From: Actinomadura flavalba DSM 45200
GTDB taxonomy: Bacteria > Actinomycetota > Actinomycetes > Streptosporangiales > Streptosporangiaceae
DNA length: 64,000 nucleotides
Assembly (NCBI RefSeq): GCF_000374305.1
Contig: NZ_KB894100.1
Coordinates: 124,001 to 188,000, forward strand
Reading direction: 5' to 3'
This document shows, piece by piece, positions 24,929 to 33,400 of this stretch (the first letter of the stretch is position 1; each line of letters begins with the position of its first letter). The notes below the pieces were generated by a model. It saw nothing but the letters and a program-made list of their open reading frames with translations. It was not told where the DNA came from and did no database searches. The translations under genes were made by a program, and so were the position numbers.

Positions 24929-25163
24929 ATGTCCGCCGGTGTCCCTTCGTGTCCCGTTTCCGGACAAGGACGCGATCGGGCCGTTGACCGTATCCGGGTG
25001 AGGCATCGGGAAAAGGTCTTCTTCCGATTCCGTGAAAAGGTGTGCGCGTCAGTAAGCGGTGCGGTATCGGACGCCGTTGATCGACGTCTTGCGCGTTCAT
25101 CACGAACCGGTGACGACCGTGCGCGCGCGCCGTTGATCGGCTAAGGGGCCCCGGAGAACGCAA
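24929..25163. other. Gene-free spacer between terminators
   Basis: No supported gene. The 12-mer CGCCGTTGATCG occurs twice (near 25074 and 25128), and a related GGCCGTTGACCG is near 24980. Nothing else was recognised. Confidence 0.4.
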
Positions 25164-25186
25164 ACGGCCCCGCGGGGCGGGGCCGT
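25164..25186. terminator. Hairpin downstream of the WhiB-like gene
   Basis: Perfect 9-bp stem (25164-25172 with 25178-25186), 60 nt beyond the stop of the minus-strand WhiB-like gene. Confidence 0.7.
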
Positions 25187-25246
25187 AACGTTTCCGGGTG
25201 GCGTGCCGGGGTGTAGGGACCGTCGGTGCCGATGAGACCGCGAGAG

Positions 25247-25543
25247 CTAGGCGGCGTTGGCGCGGCGCATGCGGCGACGACGCTCGGAGGCGCGCTCGTC
25301 CTCGTTCAGGCCGCCCCAGGTGCCGTACTTCTCGGGCCGGGACACGGCGTAGTCCAGGCATTCCGAACGGACCGGACAGCCCATGCAGATCTGCTTCGCC
25401 TTGCGCTCGCGGATCTCACGCTCGGGCTGGCGCTCGCCGTCGGGGCCGAAGAAGAGCACGAGGTCTTCTCCCCGGCACGCCGCGGCGTCCTGCCAGCCCC
25501 AGCTGGGACGAGGGAGGTTTGCCTGCCGACGTACCTGAGCCAT
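25247..25543 (-). CDS. WhiB-family iron-sulfur transcription factor
   Basis: 98-aa WhiB-like protein that should carry a redox/NO-sensitive [4Fe-4S] cluster and bind the principal sigma factor. The four ligands are Cys23, Cys53, Cys56 and Cys62 (AACRGED, ICMGCPVRSECLDYA). They are followed by the GTWGGLNEDER turn and the basic C-terminal RRRRMRRAN for DNA contact. ATG at 25543 follows AAGGTGGG. The single-gene setting with its own terminator and the long acidic loop resemble the WblE/WhiB1-type, but the exact paralogue is not certain. Confidence 0.92.
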   Translation of the reverse strand: MAQVRRQANLPRPSWGWQDAAACRGEDLVLFFGPDGERQPEREIRERKAKQICMGCPVRSECLDYAVSRPEKYGTWGGLNEDERASERRRRMRRANAA

Positions 25544-25736
25544 GGAACACCCACCTTGATTAGTTTTCTTACTGAGCCATTGCGGACATGGACGCTCGAC
25601 GTGCTTCGTCAGAGATGCGTCCGAAGCGCCGAATGGTCCAACGTCTGGAGTTGCCGCTCTTGTTCCCCGTCCGGATGCACCGGGAGCGCGGGGTGGTCGT
25701 GCGGCAGGAGGGCTCGCGAAAGGAGCCTTCGAGAGA

Positions 25737-26645
25737 TTACACGAGGGCGGCCTCGTTGAGAAGGGTGAGGTCGCTAACAGTGTAGGTTTCGAGATTCTCT
25801 TGACAGTCCGTGGCGCAAGCGCGGCCGGGCGTCGTCCGCTCCAGCACGACGCGATAACGCGCCGGGCCCACGGAAACGACCGCTTCATACGGAGAAGTAC
25901 CGATCAGCGATTCCACTCGCACGCCGTCCAGTCCGAGGACGCCGGTGTGCTCGCGGGCGAAGTGCTCGGCGGCCTGCACGGGCTCGGGCAGCCCGGCGCG
26001 GCCCCGCAGCCGGTCGAGCGCGACCTCGCCGCGCCGGTACGCCTCGATCGCGCGCACGGCGGCGGCGGTGTCGAGGTCGCCGTAGTAGAGGCCGTGCGGG
26101 AAGCAGACGAGGTTGGCGGCGAACCGGTCGCCGCCGACGTGGGTGGTCTCCCACACCAGGTCACCGAACCGGGCCGCCAGGTCGCGGGCCAGCGGCGCGC
26201 CGGTGCGGGCGCAGCAGGCGTTGCGGCGCCCGTGCGTGCAGACCAGCAGGACGGGGTCGCGGACGAGCGGGCCGAGCCCGGGCCGCCGCCCGGCCGCCAG
26301 CGCGGCCAGGTCGAGCCCGGCCAGCTCGGCGGGGTCGTCCAGCGCGCGGCCCTCGATCCACACGGCGGCGCCGTGCGACCAGACCGCGTAGACCTGGACG
26401 GGCGGGACGCCGCGCCGCCGCCCGGTGCGCCGGATGAGCTGGGGCCGCACCCCGGCGGCCAGCGCGGCGCGGACGGCGGTCGCCACCGGCCCGTCGCCGG
26501 GCAGGTCCTCGATGCGCTCGGGCCAGGGGCCGGGGTGCTCGATCAGCAGCCAGCTCCGGGGTTTGACGGTCGCGCTGGCGAGGCAGGGCCGCTCGCCCGA
26601 GTGGCTACCCGGGCAGTGGTCGCAGCTCGTGCGGCGCGTGGTCAA
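25737..26645 (-). CDS. Sucrase/ferredoxin-like family protein (iron-regulated)
   Basis: 302-aa protein of the Suc_Fer-like family, a thioredoxin-fold ferredoxin-type domain. The putative cluster or redox cysteines are in LLVCTHGRRNACCARTGAP and the conserved THVGGDRFAANLVCFPHGLY follows. The N-terminal SWLLIEHPGPWPE motif is also typical. Additional cysteines occur at both termini (SCDHCPG, ACATDCQE). TTG at 26645 is the apparent start and lies 40 nt from a near-perfect iron box, implying DmdR1/IdeR repression by iron. A role in siderophore reduction or iron handling is inferred from that regulation. Confidence 0.82.
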   Translation of the reverse strand: MTTRRTSCDHCPGSHSGERPCLASATVKPRSWLLIEHPGPWPERIEDLPGDGPVATAVRAALAAGVRPQLIRRTGRRRGVPPVQVYAVWSHGAAVWIEGRALDDPAELAGLDLAALAAGRRPGLGPLVRDPVLLVCTHGRRNACCARTGAPLARDLAARFGDLVWETTHVGGDRFAANLVCFPHGLYYGDLDTAAAVRAIEAYRRGEVALDRLRGRAGLPEPVQAAEHFAREHTGVLGLDGVRVESLIGTSPYEAVVSVGPARYRVVLERTTPGRACATDCQENLETYTVSDLTLLNEAALV

Positions 26646-26684
26646 CGAAGGCCCCCGTGTTCGTGATCTTCCTGCGGCGAAGAA

Positions 26685-26703
26685 TTAGGTAAGGGTAACC
26701 TAA
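26685..26703. promoter_or_regulatory. Iron box (IdeR/DmdR1 operator)
   Basis: TTAGGTAAGGGTAACCTAA matches the 19-bp iron-box consensus TTAGGTTAGGCTAACCTAA at 17 positions and retains the inverted TTAGGT...AACCTAA arms. It sits 40 nt upstream of the sucrase/ferredoxin-like start and beyond the end of glpD. Confidence 0.88.
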
Positions 26704-26755
26704 GTATCACCGCATCGGGCAAGTGCAACACGTCATACCCACGGGGCGATCTTCT

Positions 26756-28297
26756 TCACCTTCGTCCCACCGCTCCCACCAGGGACTCGGCCAGCGGCAG
26801 CGCCGCCGCGCGGTCCGCGGGGACGAGCCCGACGCGGGTCCGGCGGTCGAGCAGGTCGGCGGCGTCCAGCGCGCCCTCGTGCCGCACCGCCCACGCCAGC
26901 TCCGCGCCCAGCACCGGCAGGCCGGGGGCCACCGGCTCCAGCAGGGCCGGGTCGGCGGCGCCGAGCGCGGCGACCAGCGGCGCCTCGGCGCCGTAGCGCC
27001 GGACGAGACGGGCGGGCGCGTCCAGCCGCGCCAGGCGGTCGGGGCCGGCCGCGCCGACCAGCGGGACGCGCGCCGTGCGCGACGGCGGGGCCGCGAACCG
27101 GGCGGCCACCGCGTCCACGGCGTCCTGCGCCATCCGGCGGTAGGTCGTCAGCTTGCCCCCGACGACCGTGACGACACCGTCCCGCGAGGTGAGCACGGCG
27201 TGCCTGCGGGACAGGTCGGCGGTCTCCCCGGGCACGCCGGTGTCCAGCAGCGGGCGCAGGCCCGCGAACGCCCCGACGACGTCGGACGCCCGCACCGGCA
27301 CGTCCAGCGCCGTGCCGAGGATGTCCAGCAGGAACCCGATCTCGGCGGCCGTCGGCTCGGGCACGTCGGGGATCGGGCCGTCGGCCGGTTCGTCGGTCAG
27401 CCCGACGTAGACGCGGCCGTCGCCCTGCGGCAGCACGAGCAGGAACCGGCTCGTCGAGCCCGGCACCGGCACGTGCAGGCCGGTGGCCAGGCCCTCCAGC
27501 GTCGCGGCGCGGACGACGATGTGGGTGCCGCGCGACGGGCGCAGCGTGATGCCGTCCACCAGCCCGCCCGCCCACACGCCCGCCGCGTTGATCACTGCGC
27601 GGGCGCGGACGCCGAACTCGGCGCCGGTCAGCTCGTCGCGGACCTGCGCGCCGTCACCGGTGAGCGTCAGCGCCCGGCAGCGGGTCAGGACGCGCGCGCC
27701 GTGCGCGGCGGCGGTGCGGGCCAGCGCGGTGACGAGCCGGGCGTCGTCGGCGAGCTGCCCGTCGAAGGACAGCAGCCCGCCGCGCAGCCCCGCGCCGCGC
27801 ACCGGGGGCGCGGTCCGCCGCGTCTCCACCGCCGACAGGCGGCGCGGGCCGGGCAGCACCCGGCGCGGCGTGCCCGCCGCCGCCCGCAGCGCGTCGCCCG
27901 CCCGCAGCCCCGCGCGGGTCAGGGCCTCCTGGCGGCGCGACACCAGCGGCGTCAGCGGCAGCACGAACGGCAGCGCCCGCACCAGGTGCGGCGCGGTGCG
28001 GGTCATGAGGACGCCGCGCTCGACCGCGCTCTCGTGCGCCACGTCGAGCTGCCCGGACGCCAGGTAGCGCAGGCCGCCGTGGATCAGCTTGGAACTCCAC
28101 CGGGACGTGCCGAACGCCAGGTCGTGCGCGTCGATCGCGGCGACCGACAGCCCGCGCGCGGCGGCGTCCAGCGCGACGCCCGCGCCGGTCGCGCCGAGCC
28201 CGACGACGAGGACGTCCACGACCTCGTCCGGAAGCGCGGCCAGCTCGCGGGCGCGCCGCGCCGCGTTCAGCGAGGAGCGGGCGGGGGTCATGCTCAC
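26756..28297 (-). CDS. glpD: Glycerol-3-phosphate dehydrogenase, FAD-dependent
   Basis: 513-aa flavoenzyme oxidising glycerol-3-phosphate to DHAP at the membrane. FAD-binding start VDVLVVGLGATGAGVALDAA, the GlpD signature GTSRWSSKLIHGGLRYLASG, VINAAGVWAG, and the C-terminal VVGGKLTTYRRMAQDAVDA. GTG at 28297 has AGGAG at 5 nt; ATG 28291 is second in-frame choice. It lies 14 nt after a TetR gene on the same strand and is divergent from an AGPS-like oxidase and DAG kinase, forming a glycerolipid gene group. The TetR protein probably controls it. Confidence 0.9.
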   Translation of the reverse strand: MSMTPARSSLNAARRARELAALPDEVVDVLVVGLGATGAGVALDAAARGLSVAAIDAHDLAFGTSRWSSKLIHGGLRYLASGQLDVAHESAVERGVLMTRTAPHLVRALPFVLPLTPLVSRRQEALTRAGLRAGDALRAAAGTPRRVLPGPRRLSAVETRRTAPPVRGAGLRGGLLSFDGQLADDARLVTALARTAAAHGARVLTRCRALTLTGDGAQVRDELTGAEFGVRARAVINAAGVWAGGLVDGITLRPSRGTHIVVRAATLEGLATGLHVPVPGSTSRFLLVLPQGDGRVYVGLTDEPADGPIPDVPEPTAAEIGFLLDILGTALDVPVRASDVVGAFAGLRPLLDTGVPGETADLSRRHAVLTSRDGVVTVVGGKLTTYRRMAQDAVDAVAARFAAPPSRTARVPLVGAAGPDRLARLDAPARLVRRYGAEAPLVAALGAADPALLEPVAPGLPVLGAELAWAVRHEGALDAADLLDRRTRVGLVPADRAAALPLAESLVGAVGRR

Positions 28298-28311
28298 GGG
28301 GACTCCTGGCG

Positions 28312-28908
28312 TCAGGGTTGCAGGCTGGTCAGCAGGATGTGGCGGAGTTCGGCGGTGAAGGCGTCGTCGGACAGGCCCGGCGCGGCCGGGTCGGTCATCG
28401 TGGACAGCGACAGCCCGAACGACTGGACGACCAGCAGCACCGCCCGCGCCTGCCGGACGGGGTCGCCGGGGCGGACCGAGCCGTCGGCGTGCCCGGCGGC
28501 GATCGCCGCCTCGAACACCTCCAGCAGGCGCCGCTGCGTGCCGCCGAGGCGGTCCAGCACGTAGGGGAGCAGCAGTTCGGGGTCGACCTCGACGATCTTG
28601 CGCAGCAGCGGGTGCGCGCGGAACGTGGCGACGCCGTCGGCGACGGCGTCCACGAACCGCTCCAGCACCGGGCCGCTGCCCGCGCCGGGGTCGGCGTCGG
28701 CGGCGAGCGCGGTGAACTCGCGCGTCATGAGGTCGGTGACGATGGTGCGCACGTCCGGCCAGCGCCGGTAGAGCGTCATCCGGGACAGGCCCGCGCGGCG
28801 GGCGATGTCGGTGAGCGTGGTGCGGCGGACGCCGACGGCGAGGACGCAGTCGCGGGCGGCGTCCAGCACCGCGTCGTCCGCGGTTCTGTTGTGACGATTC
28901 GACGTCAT
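28312..28908 (-). CDS. TetR-family regulator
   Basis: 198-aa repressor with an N-terminal TetR helix-turn-helix (VLDAARDCVLAVGVRRTTLT, IARRAGLSRMTLYRRWPDV). The C-terminal ligand domain is of the kind associated with lipid genes. ATG at 28908. It is the first gene of an operon with glpD and is divergent (42 nt) from the AGPS-like gene. The short divergent space carries TGTGTCACAGTGTAAG, a plausible operator. The proposed role is control of both transcription units by a lipid or glycerol-phosphate signal. Confidence 0.87.
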   Translation of the reverse strand: MTSNRHNRTADDAVLDAARDCVLAVGVRRTTLTDIARRAGLSRMTLYRRWPDVRTIVTDLMTREFTALAADADPGAGSGPVLERFVDAVADGVATFRAHPLLRKIVEVDPELLLPYVLDRLGGTQRRLLEVFEAAIAAGHADGSVRPGDPVRQARAVLLVVQSFGLSLSTMTDPAAPGLSDDAFTAELRHILLTSLQP

Positions 28909-28950
28909 GTGTCACAGTGTAAGCCACGGTCGAGACCCGAGGAGGCACCA

Positions 28951-30519
28951 GTGAGCGCGGACATGCTGTGGAGCGGATGGGGCGACCCCGACGAGGCCGC
29001 CCCGCTGCCCGACGCGGTCGTCGGGCTGCTGCGCGACCTGCTGGGCGTCCGTCCCGCCGCCGCGCCGCCCGCCGAACTCGGCGAGATCCGCGTGCGGCCG
29101 TCCCGGCTCGCCCCCGGCATTGTGGCGGATCTGGAGAAGGTCGCGCGCGTCCGCGCCGACGACGAGAGCCGTATCCGGCACACGCGCGGCAAGTCGACGC
29201 CCGACCTGCTGCGCATCCGCGCCGGGGACGTCACCGACGCGCCCGACGCCGTCGTGCTGCCCGGCACCCACGACGACGTCCTGGCCGTACTGCGGATCTG
29301 CTCGGCGGCGGGCGTGGCCGTCGTCCCGTTCGGCGGCGGGACCTCCGTCGTCGGCGGCCTCACCCCGCAGGGCGTGGACGCGGTGATCGCGCTGGACGTC
29401 GGCCGCCTGGACGAACTGGTCGAACTCGACGAGACCTCCCGCACGGCCGTCCTGGAACCCGGCCTCAAGGGCCCGGTCGCCGAGGACCTGCTGCGCGAGC
29501 GCGGCTACACCCTCGGCCACTTCCCCCAGTCGTTCGAGTGGGCCACGATCGGCGGGTTCGCCGCCGCCCGCTCCAGCGGCCAGGCGTCCGCCGGATACGG
29601 GCGCTTCGACGAGATGGTCGTCGGGCTGACCGTCGCCACTCCGCAGGGCACGCTGGACCTCGGGCGCGCGCCCAAGTCGGCCGCCGGGCCCGATCTGCGG
29701 CAACTCGTCCTCGGCTCCGAGGGCGCGTTCGGCGTCATCACCGCCGTCCGGGTGCGCGTCCGGCCGCTGCCCGAGCACACCGCGTACGAGGGCTGGCGGT
29801 TCCCGTCCTTCGAGGCGGGCGCCGCCGCGCTGCGCTCGGTCGCCCAGGACGGCCCGCGCCCCGCCGTGCTGCGGCTCTCCGACGAGACCGAGACGATGAT
29901 CGGCCTCGCCGACCCCGGCGCCATCGGCGGCGGCGCGTCCGGCGCGGCCGGCTGCCTGGCCGTCCTCGGCTTCGAGGGGCCCGGCGTCGAGGGCGCCCGC
30001 GAACGGCTCGCGGCGGCGGGCGGCGAACCGCTCGGCGCGGCGCCGGGGGAGAAGTGGGAGCACGGCCGGTTCAAGGCCCCGTACCTGCGCGACGCGCTGC
30101 TGGACGTCGGCGCGCTGGTCGAGACGCTGGAGACCGCCGCGTTCTGGTCGGCGATCCCCGCCGTGTACACCGCCGTCCGCGACGCGCTCACCGCCGCGCT
30201 GACCGTGGACGGCGCCGGGCCGCTCGTCCTCTGCCACATCTCGCACGTGTACGAGACCGGGGCATCGCTGTACTTCACCGTCGTCACCGCGCAGGGCCTC
30301 GACCGGTGGACCGCCGCCAAGCACGCCGCCAACGACGCCATCCTCGCCGCCGGAGGTACGATCAGCCACCACCACGGCGTCGGCGCGGACCACCGCGACT
30401 GGTTCGCCCGCGAGATCGGCCCGCTCGGCGTGGACGTGCTGCGCGCCGTGAAGGACCGGCTCGACCCCGCCGGCATCCTCAACCCCGGGGTGCTCGTCCC
30501 GCCCGTGTCGCAGGAGTAG
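28951..30519 (+). CDS. FAD-binding oxidase, alkyl-DHAP synthase-like (AGPS)
   Basis: 522-aa VAO/PCMH-type flavoprotein. FAD-binding segments are VVPFGGGTSVVGGLTPQG and FEWATIGGFAAARSSGQASA; the C-terminal cap has CHISHVYETGASLYFTV and the conserved SHHHGVGADHRDWF, the histidine run typical of alkyldihydroxyacetonephosphate synthases. GTG at 28951 has GAGGAGG at 5 nt. The DAG kinase gene follows 6 nt later. AGPS exchanges acyl for alkyl on DHAP in ether-lipid synthesis. In actinobacteria these homologues are mostly uncharacterised, so D-lactate or glycolate-type oxidase activity remains possible. Confidence 0.85.
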   Translation: MSADMLWSGWGDPDEAAPLPDAVVGLLRDLLGVRPAAAPPAELGEIRVRPSRLAPGIVADLEKVARVRADDESRIRHTRGKSTPDLLRIRAGDVTDAPDAVVLPGTHDDVLAVLRICSAAGVAVVPFGGGTSVVGGLTPQGVDAVIALDVGRLDELVELDETSRTAVLEPGLKGPVAEDLLRERGYTLGHFPQSFEWATIGGFAAARSSGQASAGYGRFDEMVVGLTVATPQGTLDLGRAPKSAAGPDLRQLVLGSEGAFGVITAVRVRVRPLPEHTAYEGWRFPSFEAGAAALRSVAQDGPRPAVLRLSDETETMIGLADPGAIGGGASGAAGCLAVLGFEGPGVEGARERLAAAGGEPLGAAPGEKWEHGRFKAPYLRDALLDVGALVETLETAAFWSAIPAVYTAVRDALTAALTVDGAGPLVLCHISHVYETGASLYFTVVTAQGLDRWTAAKHAANDAILAAGGTISHHHGVGADHRDWFAREIGPLGVDVLRAVKDRLDPAGILNPGVLVPPVSQE

Positions 30520-30525
30520 CCGCCG

Positions 30526-31419
30526 ATGCCCACCCCCCGGAGCTTCACCGCGATCGTCAACCCGTCCGCCGGAGGCGCGGCGGCGGCCTCGCTGCTGGTG
30601 CCGCTGGCCCGGCTGCTGCGCGAGGCCGGCGCGGACGTCGCCGTCGAGTACAGCCGCGGGCTGGACCACGCGCGCACGCTGGCGCGTACCGCCGCCCGCG
30701 ACGGCCGCGCCGTGCTCGGCGTCGGCGGCGACGGCATGGTCGGCTGCGTCGGCGGCGCCCTGGCCGGGACGGACGCGGTCTTCGGCGTCGTGCCCGCCGG
30801 GCGCGGCAACGACTTCGCCCGCCAGCTCGGCCTGCCCGCCGACCCGGCCGGGCTCGCCGCCGTGCTGCTGGACGGCGCGGCCCGGCCGGTGGACGTGATC
30901 GAGGCCAACGGCGTGCCGGTGCTCGGCAGCGTCTACGCGGGCGTGGACGCCGTCGCCAACCAGTACGCCAACGAGACCCGGCTGCTGCGCGGCCGGATCT
31001 CCTACACGGTCGGCGCGGCGCGCGCCGTGCTGGGCTGGCGGCCCGCCGACTACCGCGTCACCGTGGACGGCGCCGAGCACCGCGAACGCGGTTTCACCGT
31101 CGTCGCCGCGAACTCGGGGTTCTACGGCTTCGGGCGGCACATCGCCCCGGACGCCCGGGTGGACGACGGGCTGCTCGACGTCGTCATCGTCGCGGACGGC
31201 CCCAAGCGCATGTTCCTCGGCGTGATGAACGAACTGGAGGACGGCGCGCACCTGCGCCGCCCGCAGGTCCGCGTGCTGCGCGGGCGCGAGGTGCGCATCG
31301 AGCTGCTGACGCCGGGGCGCACGCTGCCCTACGGCGCCGACGGCGAGCTGCCCGGCACGCTGCCGGTCACCGCGAAGGTGCTGCCCGGCGCGCTGAACGT
31401 CCTGCTGCCGGTGGATTGA
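30526..31419 (+). CDS. Diacylglycerol/lipid kinase (DAGK catalytic domain)
   Basis: 297-aa soluble lipid kinase. The nucleotide-binding motifs are IVNPSAGGAAAASLLVPLA, VLGVGGDGMVGCVGGALAG and VPAGRGNDFARQLGLP, the GGDGT-type loop here being GGDGM. The C-terminal beta-sandwich includes FGRHIAPDARVDDGLLDVVI and LPYGADGELPGTLP. ATG at 30526 lies 6 nt after the oxidase stop, so they form one operon. Substrate may be diacylglycerol, sphingosine-like lipid or alkylglycerol; the operon suggests a glycerolipid. Confidence 0.9.
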   Translation: MPTPRSFTAIVNPSAGGAAAASLLVPLARLLREAGADVAVEYSRGLDHARTLARTAARDGRAVLGVGGDGMVGCVGGALAGTDAVFGVVPAGRGNDFARQLGLPADPAGLAAVLLDGAARPVDVIEANGVPVLGSVYAGVDAVANQYANETRLLRGRISYTVGAARAVLGWRPADYRVTVDGAEHRERGFTVVAANSGFYGFGRHIAPDARVDDGLLDVVIVADGPKRMFLGVMNELEDGAHLRRPQVRVLRGREVRIELLTPGRTLPYGADGELPGTLPVTAKVLPGALNVLLPVD

Positions 31420-32225
31420 AGACGATCTTCACTGCCGTTTACGCGCCGATTACGCCGCTCGGGCTAGCGTGATGGACAAGTCCCGATTCAGGGGCTTACG
31501 GCTGTTCGTGGAGGCGTCATGAGAAGGCGTGTTACGCCGTTCTGGGGGGACTCATGACGCCCGCGGACAGGCCCGTCGTGGCGGCGCCGGTGTCTACGGG
31601 GGTGGCACCGGCGGCCACGGCCGTCCGGGCCGGGGGAGGCGTGGCACGTTCCGCGCCCCCGGCCCGTCCCGTCCGAGCCGTGACCGCGCACACTCGCAAC
31701 GCGAGCCCTGACCCGGTCGCCCACCACCAAGCCTGAGCGACCACCGGGGCACCACCACGCGGTTCCCGCGGCCTCCACGGAGGCCGCGTCCGTCTGCCCG
31801 CGCCTGCGCTACGAGCGGCGGCGCGAATCCGCGTCGTCCATGCCAGGTGGGCGGGCCCGGGGGGTGTCGCGGAGGCCGCGTCGCCCCGCCCGCGCGACGC
31901 GCGGCCGTGCGAACCTGCGTCGCCCGCCCCCACGCCTGAGCAACCGCCGGGGGCGCCATCACGCGGTTCCCGCCGTTCTGCCCGTGCTGCGAGCGGCGGT
32001 GCAATCCGCGTCGTCCGTGTTAGGTGGGCGGGCCCGGGGGTGGCGCGGAGGCTGCGTTGGTCTGCCGCGCTGCACGCGGCCGTGCGAATCCGCGTCGTCC
32101 GTGCCTGCTCGATCCCGTGTCGTTCGTGCCCAGGTCGGGGGATTTATGGGGTGTTTCGGGAGGAGTCGATTGGGGTGTGGAGGTTTTGCGGGTCGTGGGG
32201 CGGGCAGCGCCCTAGGGTGAGTGTG
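31420..32225. repeat. Gene-poor region with degenerate approximately 180-200-bp tandem repeats
   Basis: About 800 nt without a convincing gene. A block beginning GCCTGAGC at 31731 recurs at 31934 (203 nt later). Both blocks contain the same sequence of islands: CACGCGGTTCCCGC, GCGAGCGGCGG, AATCCGCGTCGTCC, GTGGGCGGGCCCGGGG and GCGCGGCCGTGCGAA. A partial third copy (GCGAATCCGCGTCGTCCGTG) is at 32083. The copies differ by many substitutions and short indels. Short open frames here lack codon bias. Confidence 0.6.
31519..31736 (+). other. Two overlapping short open frames (12 and 60 codons), uncertain
   Basis: ATG at 31519 follows GTGGAGGCGTC and encodes a 12-residue peptide whose TGA overlaps the ATG of a 60-aa Ala/Pro/Arg-rich frame ending at 31736. 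The coupling looks designed, but composition of the second product is that of random GC-rich DNA. Listed as a possibility only. Confidence 0.2.
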
Positions 32226-32624
32226 ATGCGGACGTTGCTGAACGTGTTGTGGCTGGTGCTGTCCGGGTTCTGGATGGCGATCGGGTACGTGATCGCCGGA
32301 ATCATCTGCTGTGTCCTGATCATCACCATCCCGTTCGGCATCGCGTCGTTCCGCATCGCGGTGTTCGCGCTGTGGCCGTTCGGGAACCGGGTGGTGCGGC
32401 GGCCGGGCGCCGGGGCGGGATCGGCCGTCGGCAACGTCATCTGGATCGTGGTGGCCGGATGGTGGCTGGCGCTCGGGCACATCACCACCGGGATCGCGCT
32501 CTGCTTGACGATCATCGGCATCCCCTTCGGCATCGCGAACTTCAAGCTCGTCCCGGTCTCGCTGGTGCCGCTCGGACGGGAGATCGTGCCGACCGACGAC
32601 CGGCAGCGCTTCGCGGTCGAGTAG
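32226..32624 (+). CDS. YccF-domain membrane protein
   Basis: 132-aa protein with two YccF repeats, each a membrane hairpin followed by an IPFGIA(S/N)F motif: IICCVLIITIPFGIASFRIA and ALCLTIIGIPFGIANFKLVP. Helices start at LLNVLWLVLSGFWMAIGY and AVGNVIWIVVAGWWLALGHI. ATG at 32226. The family is widespread and without known function. Its stop codon overlaps a CRP-type box that belongs to the downstream genes. Confidence 0.88.
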   Translation: MRTLLNVLWLVLSGFWMAIGYVIAGIICCVLIITIPFGIASFRIAVFALWPFGNRVVRRPGAGAGSAVGNVIWIVVAGWWLALGHITTGIALCLTIIGIPFGIANFKLVPVSLVPLGREIVPTDDRQRFAVE

Positions 32625-32638
32625 TGACCTACATCACA
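32623..32638. promoter_or_regulatory. CRP/GlxR-type box
   Basis: AGTGACCTACATCACA fits TGTGA-N6-TCACA with one mismatch and has the central TA common in GlxR/Crp sites of actinobacteria. It lies 163 nt upstream of the DUF485-symporter operon, a class of genes often under cAMP-receptor control. Confidence 0.6.
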
Positions 32639-32800
32639 TTTGTGTATCACCCACGTGTTTCGGCGCGTTGTCCCTCCACTTCCCAACCAACCTTTTGGTC
32701 AAATGACCTCCGCCGGTTCTCCTAGCCGGGCAGTGTGTCCGCCGGTGTGACGCGAACGCGTCGCGCGGTGACACTGGGCTAACCCTCGCCGGAGGTATGT

Positions 32801-33400
32801 GTGACAACCGAGTCGTCCGGGCCCCCTCCCGGGCCCGCCGGAGGTGGGCCGGACCAGGCGGCCTATCTCCAGATCCAGCAGAGCCCCGAGTTCCAGCGGT
32901 TGCGGACGGCCTTCCGGCGGTTCGTCTTCCCGATGACCGCGGCCTTCCTCACCTGGTACCTGCTCTACGTCGTGCTGTCGGCGTACGCGCGCGGCTTCAT
33001 GGGCACCAAGGTGATCGGCGAGATCAACGTGGCGCTGGTCTTCGGCCTGCTCCAGTTCCTCTCGACCTTCCTCATCGCCTGGCTGTACGAGCGGTACGCC
33101 CGGCGCACCCTCGAACCCCTCGCCGCCGCCGTCGACACCGACGCCGCCGGAGACGCCCCCGCCGAGAACGGCGGCGCCACACGCGCGGGCGCGACGCGCG
33201 CCGACGACGCGGCCCCCGCGGCGGGCGGCGGCGTCACCCGCGCCGGTGACGCGCCCACCGCGACGCCCCCCGCCGACCACGCGGACGACACGTCTCCCGG
33301 CACCGGCGCCACGCGCGCGGGCGGGACGCCCCCCGGCGGCGCCACCCGCGCCGACGACGATGACGCGTCCGGTGACGGCCGCGAGGAGGAGGGCCGATGA
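32801..33400 (+). CDS. DUF485 membrane protein with repetitive acidic tail
   Basis: 199-aa partner of an acetate-type symporter. Residues 25-110 are the DUF485 domain with two membrane helices (FVFPMTAAFLTWYLLYVVLS, LVFGLLQFLSTFLIAWLYER). The remaining 85 residues are low-complexity, with recurring GATRAG, TRADD and VTRAGD units. GTG at 32801 follows GGAGG. Its stop overlaps the symporter ATG (ATGA). Canonical YjcH-type DUF485 proteins are about 100 aa, so the tail is an extension specific to this lineage. Confidence 0.88.
   Translation: MTTESSGPPPGPAGGGPDQAAYLQIQQSPEFQRLRTAFRRFVFPMTAAFLTWYLLYVVLSAYARGFMGTKVIGEINVALVFGLLQFLSTFLIAWLYERYARRTLEPLAAAVDTDAAGDAPAENGGATRAGATRADDAAPAAGGGVTRAGDAPTATPPADHADDTSPGTGATRAGGTPPGGATRADDDDASGDGREEEGR

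Noticed and set aside
26756-28948. A fused TetR-GlpD protein
   Set aside because: The open frame upstream of GTG 28297 is antisense-like and out of frame with the TetR gene; the two genes have separate ribosome sites.
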